The notes under the pieces: model-generated | The model's input: only the letters and a program-made list of their open reading frames with translations | Database searches by the model: none | What the model was told of the DNA's origin: nothing | Position numbers and translations under genes: made by a program | Shown here: positions 1-12,214 of the stretch, piece after piece | How the letters are laid out: each line of letters begins with the position of its first letter | Numbering within the stretch: position 1 is the first letter of the stretch | From: Amaurobius ferox | Lineage: Eukaryota; Arthropoda; Arachnida; Araneae; Amaurobiidae | Length of the DNA stretch: 64,000 bases | Direction: 5' to 3' | Assembly (NCBI GenBank): GCA_951213105.1 | Contig: OX578134.1 | Location: 141,519,206-141,583,205, forward strand

Positions 1-23
1 TGTATATATATATATATACATAC

Positions 24-63
<40 letters not shown>

Positions 64-81
64 TAATATATATATATATAC

Positions 82-115
<34 letters not shown>

Positions 116-133
116 TTATATATATATATATAC

Positions 134-179
<46 letters not shown>

Positions 180-195
180 TTATATATATATATAC

Positions 196-280
<85 letters not shown>
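1..280. repeat. TA microsatellite with TACATT interruptions
   Basis: Almost pure (TA)n broken at intervals by TACATT, always in the same orientation. The same interrupted pattern recurs at 2437-2680 and 3613-3918, so the three arrays look like copies associated with the Penelope-like sequences beside them rather than independent simple repeats. The left end runs off the window. Confidence 0.95.
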
Positions 281-283
<3 letters not shown>

Positions 284-372
284 CCACAATCCAAAGTATA
301 ATATAAAAGGTGAAATGAGTATAGGCGCGATTTGCAGCTCTTAACATTACATTTGGGTTAGGGATAACAGAT

Positions 373-2106
373 GTGGAAATACTGAAAAAGGAATATTTTA
401 TAGCCACTTTCAGCAACAAAAAATTTGATGGTTTACATTTTAACAATATACTTAAAAAGTATAATTATCTTTTACCTATGAAGAATACTAAACTTTTTTT
501 GACTTATCGTTACGAAAAAACGAACGGACGTAAAATTTTCAATTACAACAATCTTGCTAAAAATCTGGATAAATTTAAAGAATTGGATTGCCGATGTGGA
601 AGTGAGCAACTCTGTAATTTGGACCATGAACATATTGTTACAGGTGACATAACACTGGCTACTCATAAGGATCTACGGGAATATTTACATTTGGGTACCA
701 AATTTCGATCTCAAGTATTCAGTAATGTTGAGCAAAAATTTACAAAAGAAATTGAAGTATTCATATACAAAATGGCCATTAAATACAGTTTACCTTTGTC
801 CACATTCAATGAATGGAAATATCACGTAGTAAACGATTTTAAAATTACATATAAACGCCAAGATTTTTGTATATCCCATTGCACATTAGACAAGCAGTTG
901 CTAATGGAATTTCAAAATAGATTTGTTATTACGTACATGGACAAGGTTACAAATAATTATGCATTTACTTGCAAACCATATTACATAGCTCTTTTAAGAA
1001 AATGTTATGAAGATGATAATACTTACAAGAAAATAACGAGTAACATTGAAGTAAATAAGAACAGAATTATAGCATTATACAAGCGCATAGGTCATGAGAT
1101 TGAATTTGTTCGATTCCCTTATTTGGTACTTATACCTAAGTTACATAAACAGCCAGTGAAATTCAGACCGGTCACGGTTGGTTGTGGTTCATATTTGACA
1201 AAGGCAAATGCAATATTAGCTAATATATTAATACCAGTAATGAAGAAGATAAAATCATGTGATTCTGTAATGATCAATAATGGATATGACGTAATAACAC
1301 GTTTGAAACAAACTCCGGACAAGTTATACTTTAAGAGTTTCGATTTTAAAGATTTATTCAACTGCATCCATTTAAAGGATCTTTATGATATTTTAAAGGA
1401 TACATATAATAGAAATACTCAACTTTTATCCTACGACTATGATAAGTTTAAATTTTTGATAAAATTGGTCTTGTTTGAGAACATTTTGTTCAATGGCACT
1501 GATTTCTTTAAACAAATCAAAGGAATACCTATGGGTGGTGGCTGTTCGTCGCTACTGGCGGATTTATATTTATACAGTTATGAAAACGGTACACATAATC
1601 TCAATGAGATTATGTATTTCCCTTTCGTGGATGACATCTTGATCGGCCATCTTGATAAAGATTTTCAATTTGACTTTACTTTTTACCCCAGTAACCTTGA
1701 ACTTATTGAAACTGTAGAAAATAATGGTGAAGTGGTATTTTTGGATATCTCAATATATAGAAATCCTCAAGATCATCTATGTTACAGAATGTATGATAAA
1801 CGTAAAAGTTTCAACTGTAATATTAATTACATCACTCCTTGGAGTAGTAATATGAGTATTGGCGTAATGAGAAATTTGATTGTTAATCATTTTGTAAGAT
1901 ATGGTAAATTAAATTCTACCAATGAACAGCGAAATATATGTGAAAGACATTTGATAAAGGAAGCATTAAAGAACGGTTTTCCTATAGGTTTTCTAAAAAT
2001 TTATTACTTAGCATTTTGTAAAAAACAGCGTAATGATGATGTAATTTATGCTAATTTCCAAGACTTGTTGACAATTGACTATTTGGAATCTTTTCCTTCA
2101 CTGTAA
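373..2106 (+). CDS. Penelope-like reverse transcriptase (retroelement ORF, N-terminus incomplete)
   Basis: An intact 577-codon frame encodes a reverse transcriptase of the Penelope-like (PLE) type. A Cys/His patch, C73-R-C75 with C81 and H85-x-H87, is followed by IVTGD (88-92), the pre-RT module seen in many PLE proteins. LIPKLHK (253-259) leads into KFRP. Motif A is FDFKDLF with Asp324, motif B is GIPMGGG (384-390), and motif C is FVDD with Asp420-Asp421; all catalytic aspartates are present. No GIY-YIG endonuclease follows: the protein stops about 155 residues after FVDD. The frame stays open upstream to 325 (stop at 322-324) but has no ATG there; the stated start is GTG and the first in-frame ATG is at 478. 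The 5' part of the gene is therefore probably missing or lies in another exon. TA arrays flank it on both sides. It is a mobile-element gene, not a host gene. Family is secure; the subgroup (Neptune- or Naiad-like) is not. Confidence 0.85.
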   Translation: MEILKKEYFIATFSNKKFDGLHFNNILKKYNYLLPMKNTKLFLTYRYEKTNGRKIFNYNNLAKNLDKFKELDCRCGSEQLCNLDHEHIVTGDITLATHKDLREYLHLGTKFRSQVFSNVEQKFTKEIEVFIYKMAIKYSLPLSTFNEWKYHVVNDFKITYKRQDFCISHCTLDKQLLMEFQNRFVITYMDKVTNNYAFTCKPYYIALLRKCYEDDNTYKKITSNIEVNKNRIIALYKRIGHEIEFVRFPYLVLIPKLHKQPVKFRPVTVGCGSYLTKANAILANILIPVMKKIKSCDSVMINNGYDVITRLKQTPDKLYFKSFDFKDLFNCIHLKDLYDILKDTYNRNTQLLSYDYDKFKFLIKLVLFENILFNGTDFFKQIKGIPMGGGCSSLLADLYLYSYENGTHNLNEIMYFPFVDDILIGHLDKDFQFDFTFYPSNLELIETVENNGEVVFLDISIYRNPQDHLCYRMYDKRKSFNCNINYITPWSSNMSIGVMRNLIVNHFVRYGKLNSTNEQRNICERHLIKEALKNGFPIGFLKIYYLAFCKKQRNDDVIYANFQDLLTIDYLESFPSL

Positions 2107-2688
<582 letters not shown>

Positions 2689-2904
2689 TGTATAATAGAA
2701 TGAAAGTTAAAAAATTCCTGAAATCACACGAATAAGGCGCTATGCTGCACTACAATGTGGATTTTAATATCATACCAGAAAAGTATAAAAATGAAAGAAA
2801 GCAATATATCAAAGAATGGCTGGGGGGGGTTGTGACCCCCACTCCCCGGTTCAGCCAGCTTTGCGTCTAGACAACACTCCCGGAAGCCGATACATTGCAC
2901 AAAT

Positions 2905-3110
2905 ATGAATACCGAAGTATCAAAAACATTTTTAAAGAGGGTTTTAAAAAAGGATTTTAAAAAGGAGGTTACAAAACATTAAAGTGTGGAGTACCCAGAA
3001 GACTCGTATTTTAAAAACTGTACTATAAGTTTAACTCTCACAAAACTAAAGGCATTAAGAAACAAACATATAGATTTTAATTGCCAAAGTAGATACTGTA
3101 CCATAACCCA
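2905..3110 (+). pseudogene. Left-arm copy of short ORF, interrupted
   Basis: Begins with ATG at 2905 and encodes the same peptide as the right-arm ORF, starting MNTEVS. A TAA at 2980-2982 interrupts it after 25 codons, where the right arm reads GAA. The frame can be followed past the stop to the end of the inverted-repeat arm at 3110. It is a truncated 5' coding fragment of the neighbouring retroelement or of a related element, now dead. Confidence 0.45.
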
Positions 3111-3166
3111 TGTACCATAAGTATGGTACTGTACCATAATTATGGTATAACCGTAACTGATAGCTA

Positions 3167-3478
3167 TCACATATATTTTTTACACAGGTTATGAATGAGT
3201 ACACTCTTATATACAATAGATAATAACAAGCAGATGTATTGATGCTGGATTCGTCTTGGTGAATAGTACATCTGGGTTATGGTACAGTATCTACTTTGGC
3301 AATCAAAATCTATATGCTTGTTTCTTATTGCCTTTAGTTTTGTGAGAGTTAAACTTATAGTACAGTTTTTAAAATACGAGTCTTCTGGGTACTCCACATT
3401 TTCATGTTTTGTAACCTCCTTTTTAAAATCCTTTTTTAAAATCCTCTTTAAAAAATTTGTTGATACTTCGGTATTCAT
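3167..3478 (-). pseudogene. Right-arm ORF, possible N-terminal fragment of a Penelope-like protein
   Basis: A 103-codon frame opens with MNTEVS and has a basic, helical first half (LKRILKKDFKKEV) followed by KLKAIRNKHIDFDCQSRYC. About the first 70 residues lie in the inverted-repeat arm; the rest reads into the unrelated spacer and is probably spurious. Many Penelope-like proteins have a basic coiled-coil N-terminal region before the RT, and the RT frame at 373 lacks such a region. The placement just inside the element's terminal hairpin block therefore suggests that this is the missing 5' coding end. That is inference from position and composition; I recognise no domain with certainty. No GIY-YIG motif is present. 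Confidence 0.35.
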
Positions 3479-3612
3479 ATTTGTGCAATGTATCGGCTTC
3501 CGGGAGTGTTGTCTAGACGCAAAGCTGGCTTAACTGGGGAGTGGGGGTCACAACCCCCCCCAGCCATTCTTTGATATATTGCTTTCTTTCATTTTTATAC
3601 TTTTCTGGTATG

Positions 3613-3632
3613 ATATATATATATATATATAC

Positions 3633-3724
<92 letters not shown>

Positions 3725-3798
3725 TTATATATATATATACATTTATATATATATATACATTTATATATATATATATACATTTATACATATATATATAC

Positions 3799-3895
<97 letters not shown>

Positions 3896-3918
3896 TGTAT
3901 ATATATATATACATTTAT
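3613..3918. repeat. TA microsatellite with TACATT interruptions
   Basis: Third interrupted TA array, abutting the right arm of the inverted repeat, in the same orientation as the first two. Apparent ORFs on both strands are Tyr-Ile repeats. Confidence 0.95.
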
Positions 3919-4640
3919 ATTGTCAAAAACATTAGAAAAATCAAAAAATCGGAAAATAAGATGCATTAACATTAATGTTTTGAATTTTATTTTCGCAAAA
4001 AATGAAACTTTTGTCAGTATTGAAACTACGTTTTGTGGGCCCTTATAATGGTGTATAGTGGCATTCTCGATTATCCAGTTTTCCTATGAATTCTTGTTTA
4101 GTAGGAATTTTCATCTATGATTCATATTCATATTCATTTCTGCATGTTTGGGAAGTTGTATTCTGAATTGCTTGTCCAGTCTTCAGCTTAGACTCACTTA
4201 ACGGGTTTGGGAGTATTTCCGTGAACGTTCGTACTGCCTCCCTGGTAGAATTTCGACTTGTTCATTCCGGTGCTTCTAGATTAAGTTGTTGAGGTTGATC
4301 GTGTATACACGTGGTAGAAGAGGAATGATTCATGCCGCATGGTAATACAATTTTCTTAATGTATCATTTTTTCATTTTTTGATGTCTGTAGTCTGAGTTT
4401 AAGCATTTATAGTAATGTACTATTGCTTAATCTGAAACAGGCATTTGTTTGGGTTAATTAGAATTAAATACTCAGACCTGAAGAGGAATTTAATTCTGAT
4501 TAATCATCGAATTTGGGAAGGTTCTGTTCTTTTCTCTTATCGGCATTATGGCCGTGAATTTGCTTCTATGGTGATGTTAATATTACTTGAATTGTATTTT
4601 TATTTTTTTTTATTTTTACTTAATTCTTATTATTACATTT

Positions 4641-4677
<37 letters not shown>

Positions 4678-4831
4678 TAGAAAAATGAATTAATAACTAA
4701 TACTAAGTAATTAATGGCAAAATATTAAAACAATAAAATAACAAAAAAAGTTAAAACACGGTCACCAAAAAAAGATATGAACAACACTAGGCTTATTTTG
4801 GAGATTAATTTAGATAGATACCTTGTCAGGG
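3919..4831. other. No supported gene; short TA run
   Basis: I see no coding or RNA gene. A pure TA run lies at 4645-4674. An 82-codon plus-strand frame (4445-4693) starts in ordinary AT-rich sequence and ends in the TA run; I give it no weight. Confidence 0.5.
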
Positions 4832-6358
4832 ACAGGGTGTCGCAAAACTGACTGGGCTATATAAAAAATAAATAAAAAATAAATGGACAGAGATAGAAAT
4901 GCATCATTTGCTGCAATGCGCTTGGGAGAACAGTACATTTTCAGTCAGACAGACTTTCGAAATCAGTTACAAACTTCGGCTACAGATGGCGCTGCAGGCG
5001 ATCTGCGAGAGATATGGGGAAACGAAGTCCGTAAGATCGCCATTCTGTAAGTCGCATTTATCCTGTCAGTGCGTGCTGTTTACAGATTGCAAGTTAGCTG
5101 TGAAAAATGATTTATTCCTTGGAACAGCGAATATTTCTTCTGTTGGATATTCACCGCCTGAATCACAGTGTCGTTGAAACAAGACGAAATTTTCGGAGGA
5201 AGTGGAATATGACCAAAGGACCGAAAAAATAAAGGCTCTGTTTGAAAAATTTCAACGGACTGGGGACATGAAGGATGACCGTGCTGGAAAGTTAAGACGT
5301 TCGACAGTCGCAGAGGCAAATACAAAACTTGTCCAAAAGGTGATCCAACAACGGCCCTGGGTTTCCGTTCGCCATGTTGCAGTTCAGGCAGAAATATGAC
5401 GAATGTCCACGCAGCGTCTCATGCGCCACAGATTACACCTGTTTCCATACAAGATTCAGCCTCGGCAATCCCTCAGTGCTGATGCTATGAATGCGCGAGA
5501 AGCTTTCGCGAACGACATGCTGCAAAAGCTTGATGTCGACGATATCCATGTGGGAAACATTTAGTTTACCGACGAAGTTTATTTTTACTTCGACGGTTTC
5601 GTTAATAAACACAACTGACACATATGGGGAACAGAAAATCCCCATGTTGCCGTCCCATCGTCCATGCATCCGGCAAAAGTAATGGTCTGGGTCGTCATTT
5701 CCTCCAAAGGACTCATTGACCCATTGTTCCGATTCCAAACAATTGCTGCAGCACGCTATCTTAACATTCTGCGTGAATTTGTAGCGGTACACAATACTCT
5801 GAAGGGCTTTAAGAACACCTCGTAGTTCATGCAAAACGGTGTCCGGCCACATCGAACGGTCGAAGTGTTTACCTTCTTCAACGAACTTTCGATGACCATA
5901 TGATTGCTTTGGGATATCGCACGCATACGGGAAGAGGCATGGATTGGGCTCCCTATTCGCGAGATTTGACCCCCTGTGACTTCTTTCTGTGGATACACTT
6001 GAAAGATCAGATATACCGCCACAATCCACAAACAACTGCATAACTGGAACAGTACATCTCTGCTGCATGTGAAGCCATTCCAGATGAGACATTTGCAATG
6101 GTGTCTGATAATTTTGTTCTGAGACTACGCCAAATTGTTGCTGTGCATGGTGGATACGTGGAAGATATCGTATTTTAATTTTTACAGACTGCAGCGCCAC
6201 CCATTTCCGAACTTTGTAACTAATTTCGAAAGTCTACCTGACTGAAAATGTACTGTTGTTGTCCCAAGCACATTGCAGCAAACGGTGCATTTCTATCTCT
6301 GCCCGTTTAGTTTTAATTTATTTTTCAAATAGGCCGAACATTTTTGGGACACCCTGTA
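4832..6358 (+). mobile_element. Mariner-like (Tc1/mariner/IS630 group) transposon, dead, with about 150 bp terminal inverted repeats
   Basis: The left end begins ACAGGGTGTCGC and the right end finishes with ACACCCTGTA, its inverse. The inverted repeats continue inward for roughly 150 bp (for example CAGAGATAGAAATGCA on the left, matched inverted at 6279-6300) with about 85% identity by eye. A transposase pseudogene fills the middle. The right end has the expected TA after it; the left TA is not visible. Confidence 0.85.
5202..6178 (+). pseudogene. Mariner/IS630-type DDE transposase pseudogene
   Basis: The conceptual reading moves through several frames. The start carries a helix-turn-helix-like region (EKIKALFEKFQRTGDM, then SVRHVAVQ). 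Premature stops occur at 5397-5399, 5561-5563 (TAG before FTDE) and 5619-5621. The first catalytic Asp is kept in FTDE (codon 5571-5573). The second sits in QNGVRPHR, where Asn (codon 5835-5837) replaces the usual Asp. The third is kept in DLTPCDFFLW (Asp codon 5978-5980), the signature of the arthropod mariner relatives that end in a D of PCDFFLW. At least one frameshift lies between 5790 and 5850. The enzyme cannot be made. Minus-strand frames here, including a 255-codon one, are antisense shadows. Confidence 0.85.
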
Positions 6359-6608
6359 TAAGCATCCAACCTAAATTAACCCAACCACATGCTTGTTTCG
6401 AATATGGCAATAGTTCATTATTATAAATATTATAGACCAGACTACAAGCAGAGAAGATAAAATTTGAAACGTTATTACCATAATTATTAAATCTATTATT
6501 AGCATGAATCATGTGGCAGGACTCCTGAATTCACTTGCAAAGCAGGTGAACAGTGGAGACCGAATTGCAGAGTTGAGTAGTATCCAAGAGAAGGAGAAGA
6601 AAACAAAC

Positions 6609-6614
6609 CATCTC

Positions 6615-6655
<41 letters not shown>

Positions 6656-6665
6656 TGAGATATAA
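6609..6665. repeat. TA tract with palindromic flanks
   Basis: The TA run is bounded by CATCTCAT on the left and ATGAGATA on the right, so the whole tract is a near-perfect palindrome able to form a cruciform. Confidence 0.8.
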
Positions 6666-6990
6666 CCGATTTTCATTGTGCTGGAATACCATCAGTTGAA
6701 TCGCAACCCGACGGAAACAAGGTGTAGCTTTCAACATAAATATCAAATATCGAAAGATCCGGATCGGAAAAAATTCAATATTTGTTCACAAAATGTGAAA
6801 GAACAGGAAGCGTTGAAGCTGATTTGATTATATATGCCTATCAGCGCCATCTGTTGGAACATTTTTCAACTAATTTTTGAAATCACAGTGTGTAAATTTT
6901 TCTGATTGTCCAATAAATATACACTTTATTATCCTTTTATCTGTCGCCGTTTCCGAGATATTTATTTTTAAAGTTCTTTAGTCATATCTG

Positions 6991-6995
6991 TGACA

Positions 6996-7029
<34 letters not shown>

Positions 7030-7031
7030 TG

Positions 7032-7066
<35 letters not shown>
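6991..7066. repeat. TA tract with GACACCAT/ATGGTGTC palindromic flanks, then a second TA tract
   Basis: GACACCAT before and ATGGTGTC after the first TA run (6991-7033) are exact inverse complements. A further TA run follows to 7066. This is the second palindromic TA tract within 400 bp. Confidence 0.8.
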
Positions 7067-7067
<1 letters not shown>

Positions 7068-9440
7068 TTAATTTCCTTGGCCCTCAAGTATATTGTCTTT
7101 GCTATCTTTGAATTAGATAGAATTTTAGATATTGATCACATCACAAAGTCTATAATTGAGTCAACTGTAGTGTTCAGAACTGAAATGTAACTGTGACTGA
7201 ATTGGATGAATGTACAATGCTTTTGCAAATCAAAATATGGTTGCCAGATTTCAAATACGGTTCACCAAATATATGATAACATTATTATATTTTGTATTAA
7301 TTTCATTATTAAGATGTACAAATAATATTTACGATTGAATAATTGCTCAATGCCAATAACTAAGGACACTTCAGCTCTTTTCCCATATAATGATATATTA
7401 CTGAAAGTGTCCATAGCCTCAGGGTAGCAAAAAGTTTTCTTTGCTTCTGCGGTGTTTTTCTTGTCTGTCTTGTTCTACTTTCTGCGTTTTCAATCACGAC
7501 CTCAGATAAAAGAAGACGAATAGTTGAGAAGGATATTGGGTATATAGAAGAATATAGATGCGTTGTCAAAACCTAATGATAACTATACAGAGGAAGAGGA
7601 ACTTAGATGTAAAAATGGAGAGGTAGTAAAAATCATATTTTATTGTCAGACATTTTCACAGTATGTTATTAAAGACTTACAAGGCAGCAACAGTGCTACG
7701 TTTCTAAATATTAATTTGTTTTATAGATCCGTTTAATAATTTTAGCATTTAAAAACAAGCACCAGACGGAAAAGCACGTTAATAGATAAGAAATATATTA
7801 CAACCCTATAGAAACTGCATTTAAAGAAACGTACAACACAACATTTATAGTGTCAAATGACTTCGCAGGCAAGAAACATACATTTTCTTCAGGACAAACA
7901 AGAAACACAATATTTACTCGCAAGAGCAAGCACGACAACTGATGATGAACAAACGTAATTGGAGCAGAGAAAATGTGCTCAAAGGCGTGAATAGAAAGAA
8001 AAAGACATAATCATGAAAGCAGGAACTATGGGGAAGTGGATTCTCTGGCGAATGCTTCCTTCATAGTAAATTTGAACATAATATCACAATTTAAATATTC
8101 TCAGAATAGGTAACAAAATCGTAAAAAGTGCCTGGAGATGAAGAGCTTGCCTGCTATTTAAACTTCAGGCTACACATTCTAATAATATAAAATGTATTAA
8201 GCAGAAGGATCTGCCAACCGTGAGGTGGTAGTTATTTATTTTTCACAATTAACATAATAATACTTTAGGATTGTCAGTTTAGAATGAGGCATAAAAAAGT
8301 CATTATAATTCTTATAAAAATAATTATTTATTATATATAAATCTTGATTATTAATATTATATTCAATTTAAATCATTACTACTATAAAATTTATAAGATC
8401 GCTCTCAATAAATTAAATTAATTATATCACTTATTATATCTATTCAAATAATACGTATATAACACAAATAAAATGCATACTATATTTACACACCTTCATA
8501 TTCTATTCTTAATATTTTGTGATATATATTTGTTTCAATCAATCGACAATATCTACTTTATACACTTATATATTTCAGATCCTAGCATTAATTATATTTT
8601 CATTACCATTATACAATTTGAATATTTATTTCCATTTCAAATTCTATAGAATATAGAGCAAGAAAAAAAATCATCCTACATATACCAATACTTGAGCAAA
8701 ATTCATCAATTCACTGGTCAAAGTTAGCTTAGAATTATTTATTTTAGTGCTATAAGATGGGGGATATAAGTTCTCGGAAGTTAATTTCAACTGTTACCAA
8801 TTTCATTTTTGAAGTCGAGTCTATGCATGAATCTCTGAATGCTATGTTACTTGTCGAACATTTTCTGAACGTCAAACAATTATTCAATTATGCATCCATT
8901 TATTGGTTTAGGCCGTTCATGTCATCACTAACTTGTGAAGAATACGTATATCGAATTGTTCGAATCTCATACCTGAATCTTCCATGTCCATCATCTCAAA
9001 ATAAAACAGCATCCCATTTAGAGTATGAATGTTTTGTATTTTACTGGTGAAAGGCACAAATGCCATTCAGCATTTTATACGCTCTCAGGTATTTATACAC
9101 TACAACTCATCTAGTAGTATCAAAAACCTATTGAAGACACAATCAAAATTAAAAGTGTTCCATGGCAATTCAATTCGCCGAAATCCATCTGGCAGTTCTA
9201 AAGAAAATGCATACATTTGATGACGCAGTTCCATGTCAATTAACGTTGTTGAATAATCTGTCAATACAAAAACCAAAAACGTAAAAAATGTTGGACTTCA
9301 GAATAGCTGTAATTAAAATGAAATTTGTACTGCCAATTATGTGACTATTTCTCGTCACAAACTACAACAAAGTAACTATTTCTCTTCACTCATTTTCACA
9401 TCTTTGCTTATAACTGAAGGCAAACTGGGCTATTCAGAGA
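7067..9440. other. No supported gene
   Basis: AT-rich sequence without recognised features. A 97-codon frame at 8757-9050 and the adjoining 63-codon frame at 9029-9220 have mixed composition but no domain, splice pattern or homologous partner in the window. I cannot support them as genes. Confidence 0.4.
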
Positions 9441-9444
9441 CGCT

Positions 9445-9640
9445 AAGAAAGTGTTGTTGTTGAGATCCAGACCGTGCGACCTACCAGAAAGGTGTAAGGT
9501 AACTGTTTGGATAGTCTGAAGGTGCCTCTTAATTTACACCGGAACCCAGTGAGGGAGGCATCCACAGGGATCGGCGCTAAGAAAGTGTTGAAGTGTTGAA
9601 AACCCAGACCACACGACAGACCCGAAGGTTTGTCTTACTT
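9445..9640. repeat. Short interspersed, less AT-rich repeat (copy 1)
   Basis: Two related segments (9449-9500 and 9573-9640) share CTAAGAAAGTGTTG followed by CCAGACC. The first resembles 61438-61490 closely: GTTGTTGAG, CGACCTA, CAGAAA, GTGTAAGGTAAC occur in the same order. A weaker relative is at 43430-43530. The class is unknown; there is no tRNA-like box that I can identify. Confidence 0.45.
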
Positions 9641-12214
9641 GAGTGCGCATCATGCTCATACTGAATTCTTGCATCTCAAAAATGCAGGGATCTTGAAAAT
9701 TCAGGAACCCGCCGAAGCAGTCTAATCAATAAATGACTATAAATCCAGTAATGTCCTTGCATTGCCTAAAACACCTAAAACTCTCCAAGTCTACTTACCT
9801 CGAAATCATATCGTGCTCGCTACTAACCAAATAAATATCCTATCACGTGATGTTTTCTATCAATATATGCTCAATAACACAAAGTTGCCGAGCAATGCTA
9901 GCAGATTTCACACCACCTTTCGCATTACACTTCCCCTTTCATTTAGCCGAAACGCAAAAAAGCAGGTCGCCAAATTGACGCCTAATCGTTTTTTGAAACG
10001 AAGTAATGAGATTAATCAAGAGTCTTCAGTCACCTTCCCTTGCAATTCTATAATATGAATGTCACCATTTCCTGTTAAAGTAAAAATTAAATTGATTAAG
10101 TCACCATATGGATTCATAGGTACGGTTCCAACTTGGGAGGTCTCTGGCCATTTGACAATTTAGAGTGTCACAAATGTCGCTGGAAGTGCCCTAATTACAT
10201 AAATTCGTGATTGGGAAAGGAAGTCGCTTTCTTTATCCCTTCAGCTGAGATACTGAGAAGCATTGACAGATGTTCAGTGAACATAGGTGGCATGTCTTGA
10301 CTAAAGTCGAGTACCGCTGATGTTCATCGTTGAATGGGAAGACTCTCTGAGAAATAGTTGCTTTTCTCCAAGGCTCGAAAATGCATTCTTAAATGCGAGG
10401 CTTAAATAAATAGCAAAGATTCCTTAAAATGCAAAAGGGAACATATGTCTGATAATCGATGTTATCACGACAGGATTAAGTAGTAGGACACACAGAATGA
10501 ATGGTAAAATAACAATGAGGAGAGCGAATGTCCAACAAAGGTTTCAACGGCTGTTGCTGGATGTTCACTCTGTATTTTCCGTTTATACATCGTGTCCTTC
10601 TACTTATTCCTTCCTCCATGGTTTTTTACCTCTTATTTTCTTCTCTCGCCGTTGGCAACCCTCTATCTCTGCTCTAGTTACGCTTGCTGTTTTAACATCA
10701 CTTGCTGATCAGCAAGTTGAATACACTTTGTGCAAATGATAAGGAAAACTTCAGCAACGTATGTAAACACAAACAGAAAAATAATGCCGCATACAGTTGT
10801 TTCGAAGATACGTTGGATTCCTTTTGTAAATAATAGAGAACCAAGAAACCCAAAGTCAAAAAGATGAAAAGGGCAAACATTTTGGACCATTTTATCATTT
10901 AGACTATTGGTTTGTTATTTCTAGTATTGGCTAAGGAGATCCAGCTTATACTCGAAGCAGTTGCATGTTCTATTATTTTCTATTTGCACTTAAATACATT
11001 GCTAAAATTGTTCTTATCAGTTTCTGATTTTGCTCTGACAAGTGGAGGTTGCATTTAATCTTTGCCCTGATGCAGAGAAGGTTTCATGCCATCATTCGAA
11101 TTCCGTTTACACTATCAATTTTATGTCGTATATTGCTTCAAACGAAGTTTTTATAATTTTATTAGCTTTTTGAAGTAGCTTGTACGTATAGAAATATATG
11201 CCAAACCAATATCATAAAATACATACACTTCATCTGATTTAATGCGAATATTCTCAAAGCATTACATTGATAAGAAAAAAATATATATATATTTAATATA
11301 GAAAGTTCCATTATATTGAAATATGTCTATGACAGTTTGTTGATAGTGCGTAGTTCAAAAGTTGGCAAATGCACTTTAAGTATATTAAACCGATAAATGA
11401 ATCACTACTAAGCATCACAATTTGGGCAGATATAGAAAATTTATATTCTTAAGTGAATATTCCTTGAAATGTTTCAGGCTTTTATTCTGCGATTGTCTTC
11501 CCATTTATTTTATTATTTTACTTTTAAAGATACCGAACAGTTCTGCTTTACCTAGCGGTAAATTGAATTTGACGCGAGATTTTTCTGTTTTGAATAGAAT
11601 TGTCTAAATATTTAGTACACAAAACATTTGGTATTGTTTTTTCTTAGTCACTTCCATACTTCCTGTAGACCTAACAAACGTTTTGTGACATTTTCAAAAT
11701 GCAGTATTTGAGTTTTTCCATGTATGGTAACTCAAATATTAATTCACAAATTTTGAAAGCATAGATATAAAACCATTGTTCATTTGTAAGTATATAAAAC
11801 CATCTTCTAAAACATTAAAATTATAAAACTATCGATTGTCATGTATATAATATAACTAATATACATAATATAACATGTAACTAATATAATAATATTAAGG
11901 GTGTAAAATAATTCATAATATTATATTTAATATATATTGAAACATATCAAATCTCAATTTTTACTTTTCGTTAAAAAAGCTCATATAAAGCTTTTTTAAA
12001 CGTATTTTTCGTACTTCCTTGGTAGAGAGCTGGTATAAGAACATTAGGTAACAATTGCTTGAAAGGCGTTACAATCCTTCATCATCAGATCAAAAGCAAT
12101 CCGTACTGATAAAAGTATCAAATACAATTAAACAGGAGTAAAATATGATGGTAGTATACGTAGTTGAAAAACAGAGCTAACTGGCTAACTGTATACAAAA
12201 GCTACAATAGCATA
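9641..12214. other. No supported gene; one membrane-like ORF
   Basis: The stretch is AT-rich with scattered short frames. The minus strand at 10678-10890 encodes a hydrophobic segment (TTVCGIIFLFVFTYVAEVFLII) that resembles one membrane helix. In outline it recalls the helix at 25.7 kb (TAVCCVIILFVL), but the similarity is too short to call a gene. The plus-strand 98-codon frame at 9762-10058 has no recognisable feature. Confidence 0.35.

Larger units (their letters stand above)
2770..3612. repeat. Large inverted repeat (arms about 340 bp, spacer about 160 bp)
   Basis: The arms are 2770-3110 and 3273-3612, with spacer 3111-3272. The left arm starts ATACCAGAAAAGTATAAAAA and the right arm ends with its exact complement. 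Differences are few: single substitutions, a stop codon in one ORF copy, and small length changes. Each arm carries the GGGGTCACAA-type hairpin block of the Penelope-like tail on the outer side and an ORF start on the inner side. The outer borders are TA arrays or the short leader after one. Rearranged inverted copies are known for Penelope elements of Drosophila virilis; this looks like such a fold-back of a truncated copy. Confidence 0.9.

Noticed and set aside
3279..3533. 84-codon plus-strand ORF in the right inverted-repeat arm
   Set aside because: Antisense of the MNTEVS frame, which has the better composition and an ATG just inside the hairpin block.
5433..6200. 255-codon minus-strand ORF
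   Set aside because: It is the antisense of the transposase pseudogene; the plus strand carries the recognisable DDE motifs.
9445..9640. tRNA-derived SINE
   Set aside because: No A-box and B-box pair at tRNA spacing and no poly-A or simple-repeat tail could be identified.
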